Positions 23,175-24,315 of a stretch of DNA of 24,315 nt are shown here, piece by piece (the first letter of the stretch is position 1; every line of letters begins with the position of its first letter). The DNA is from Clostridiales bacterium oral taxon 876 str. F0540 (GTDB lineage: Bacteria > Bacillota > Clostridia > Clostridiales > Clostridiaceae): positions 7,405-31,719 of the forward strand of contig KE993480.1 in NCBI GenBank assembly GCA_000466585.1, read 5' to 3'. The position numbers and the translations under genes were made by a program. Below the pieces are notes generated by a model, which searched no databases, was not told the DNA's origin, and worked only from the letters and a program-made list of their open reading frames with translations.

Positions 23175-24315
23175 ATGAGACTTTTTGAAATGTTGCTTTT
23201 GTTACTAAACGTAGTTTTTTCAGCAGAAAACCTTTTAATAAAAAAGCGACTTCCCAAATGGGCATTGATGCTTACAAGTATAGTCAGCATGGCTATTCTC
23301 GCTATTCACCTTTTAGTTGAAGGTTACAGACTTCAGCTTATATTTTTATATTGTGTTACTGTACTTGTATTTATCTATGCAATTTTTAATTATTACAAAA
23401 CACCTGTGCCTGGGAAAGCCTCACATGCTAAACGGGTTCTCGGAAACACTTTTATTATTGCATCCCTGCTCGTGACTGCCGGCTTAATGTATATCTTTCC
23501 AGTGTTCACGCTACCGAATCCAACAGGAACCTTTAAGATAGGCACAGAGGTTCTTCATCTAGTTGATCAGCAAAGAACAGAAACTTTAGATAAGTCAGCA
23601 AAGGGTAAGAGAGAACTAATGGTTCAGGTATGGTACCCTGCTGAAAATACCAGTGGAAGTCCAATACCTTTTATACCTGATACTCAGATTTTAGGGCCAA
23701 TGGCTGAAAATTATGGCCTTCCCGGGTTTATTTTTCAATATCTAAAGTATGTTTTGAGCCATTCATATAAAGATGCCAATATCTCCTCTGCTAAAAATTC
23801 ATATCCTCTTATTATTATCAATCACGGCTTTGGCTCTTCCAGATTTATTCATACGTCTCAAGCCGAAGATCTTGCCAGTCATGGATACATCGTTGTAGCT
23901 ATCGATCATACTTATAATACATTTGCTACTATATTTCCGGATGGGCGAATGACAACATGTAAGACAAATGAATTTTTTTCATCAAATGATGATTATCAGA
24001 CTACAAGGAGTAACCGTGACAAGATTGGAAAGGTTTTAACCGATGATGTGACTTTTGTTATGAATGAATTGCAATTAATCAATTCCGGGCAAATTCAAAG
24101 CAGTCTTAAAGGAAGAATTGATTTGGCTCATATAGGTATTTTCGGTCATTCAATAGGCGGTGCAACAGCTTATGATTCTTCATATGATTCTAGAATTACA
24201 GCAGGAATAGATCTTGATGGGGGCTTATACCGACTTGACGGTAGAGCAGGTTCTAATAAGCCATTTTTGTTTATTGACTCGGAGGATCAATTTAAAAATA
24301 TTAAAATGGTCATGG
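23175..24315 (+). CDS. PAF-acetylhydrolase-like alpha/beta hydrolase with N-terminal membrane domain (partial)
   Basis: The frame is open to the window end, with 380 codons visible. The first 115 residues hold about four hydrophobic segments. A soluble domain follows with features of the platelet-activating-factor acetylhydrolase class II family: MVQVWYPA, an oxyanion segment INHGFGSSR, VVAIDHTYNT, and the nucleophile elbow GHSIGG. The rest of the triad (Asp/His) probably begins with the GIDLDGG region and continues past the edge. The topology suggests a membrane-anchored lipase or esterase with its catalytic domain outside the cell. The start is set by GGAGG seven bases before ATG. It is transcribed away from the XRE regulator, which may control it. 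Confidence 0.88.
   Translation, partial: MRLFEMLLLLLNVVFSAENLLIKKRLPKWALMLTSIVSMAILAIHLLVEGYRLQLIFLYCVTVLVFIYAIFNYYKTPVPGKASHAKRVLGNTFIIASLLVTAGLMYIFPVFTLPNPTGTFKIGTEVLHLVDQQRTETLDKSAKGKRELMVQVWYPAENTSGSPIPFIPDTQILGPMAENYGLPGFIFQYLKYVLSHSYKDANISSAKNSYPLIIINHGFGSSRFIHTSQAEDLASHGYIVVAIDHTYNTFATIFPDGRMTTCKTNEFFSSNDDYQTTRSNRDKIGKVLTDDVTFVMNELQLINSGQIQSSLKGRIDLAHIGIFGHSIGGATAYDSSYDSRITAGIDLDGGLYRLDGRAGSNKPFLFIDSEDQFKNIKMVM

Noticed and set aside
22996..23265. Minus-strand frame of 89 codons
   Set aside because: It overlaps the start of the well-supported PAF-acetylhydrolase-like gene on the plus strand, and its sequence shows no recognisable domain.

Overview
The window comes from a low-GC Gram-positive bacterium, most likely a Clostridium-type Firmicute. 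The supports are strong A+T bias, AGGAGG-type ribosome binding sites, sigma-A-like promoters, lipoprotein signal peptides, and protein families typical of Clostridia and Bacilli. It reads as ordinary chromosome with a carbohydrate-utilisation island. I see no phage, plasmid or CRISPR locus.

Left part (1-6300). A tRNA end (probably Thr) and tRNA-Tyr(GTA) are followed by a terminator. A minus-strand metal-type operon follows: a CxCC-containing COG0523 GTPase, a second COG0523 GTPase lacking CxCC, a DUF318 (YcgR-type) permease and a YcgQ/TIGR03943 membrane protein. Next, also on the minus strand, a cation diffusion facilitator is followed by an orphan sugar-type solute-binding lipoprotein. Their mRNA starts with a long structured leader (copy B of a repeated element).

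Middle (6300-8800). A remnant of a chemotaxis receptor lies beside a TPR-GAF-GGDEF diguanylate cyclase on the plus strand.

Carbohydrate island (8800-21500). Divergent promoters at about 16.95 and 17.05 kb are surrounded by LacI-type GGAAA-N2-TTTCC operators. Leftward run two ABC permeases (the first broken by an in-frame TAA), a solute-binding lipoprotein, a LacI regulator, a CE7 acetyl esterase and a GH3 beta-glucosidase. Rightward run a roughly 1100-residue GH94 phosphorylase and a PhnP-like metallo-beta-lactamase-fold hydrolase. A long GH94 enzyme with GH3 and an importer resembles the beta-1,2-glucan oligosaccharide (sophorooligosaccharide) loci known from Listeria. The likely scheme is import, deacetylation, phosphorolysis to glucose 1-phosphate and hydrolysis of the remaining disaccharide. 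No transport ATPase is encoded here, so a shared MsmX-type ATPase is presumed.

Right part (21500-24315). This holds a structured non-coding stretch, a small membrane protein with a clear promoter, an XRE-family membrane regulator interrupted by an in-frame TAG, and the start of a PAF-acetylhydrolase-like alpha/beta hydrolase cut off by the window end.

The most interesting signal is a structured element of about 110 nt. It occurs twice in inverted orientation (6014-6123 and 20489-20597), each time ending in the ribosome binding site of an unrelated gene. The copies differ by nine transitions and one indel, and five of the nine substitutions fall in stems and preserve pairing. In both copies a CTTCC segment can pair either upstream, leaving the Shine-Dalgarno sequence free, or with the GGAGG itself. 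This looks like a translational riboswitch or regulator that I cannot assign to a known family.
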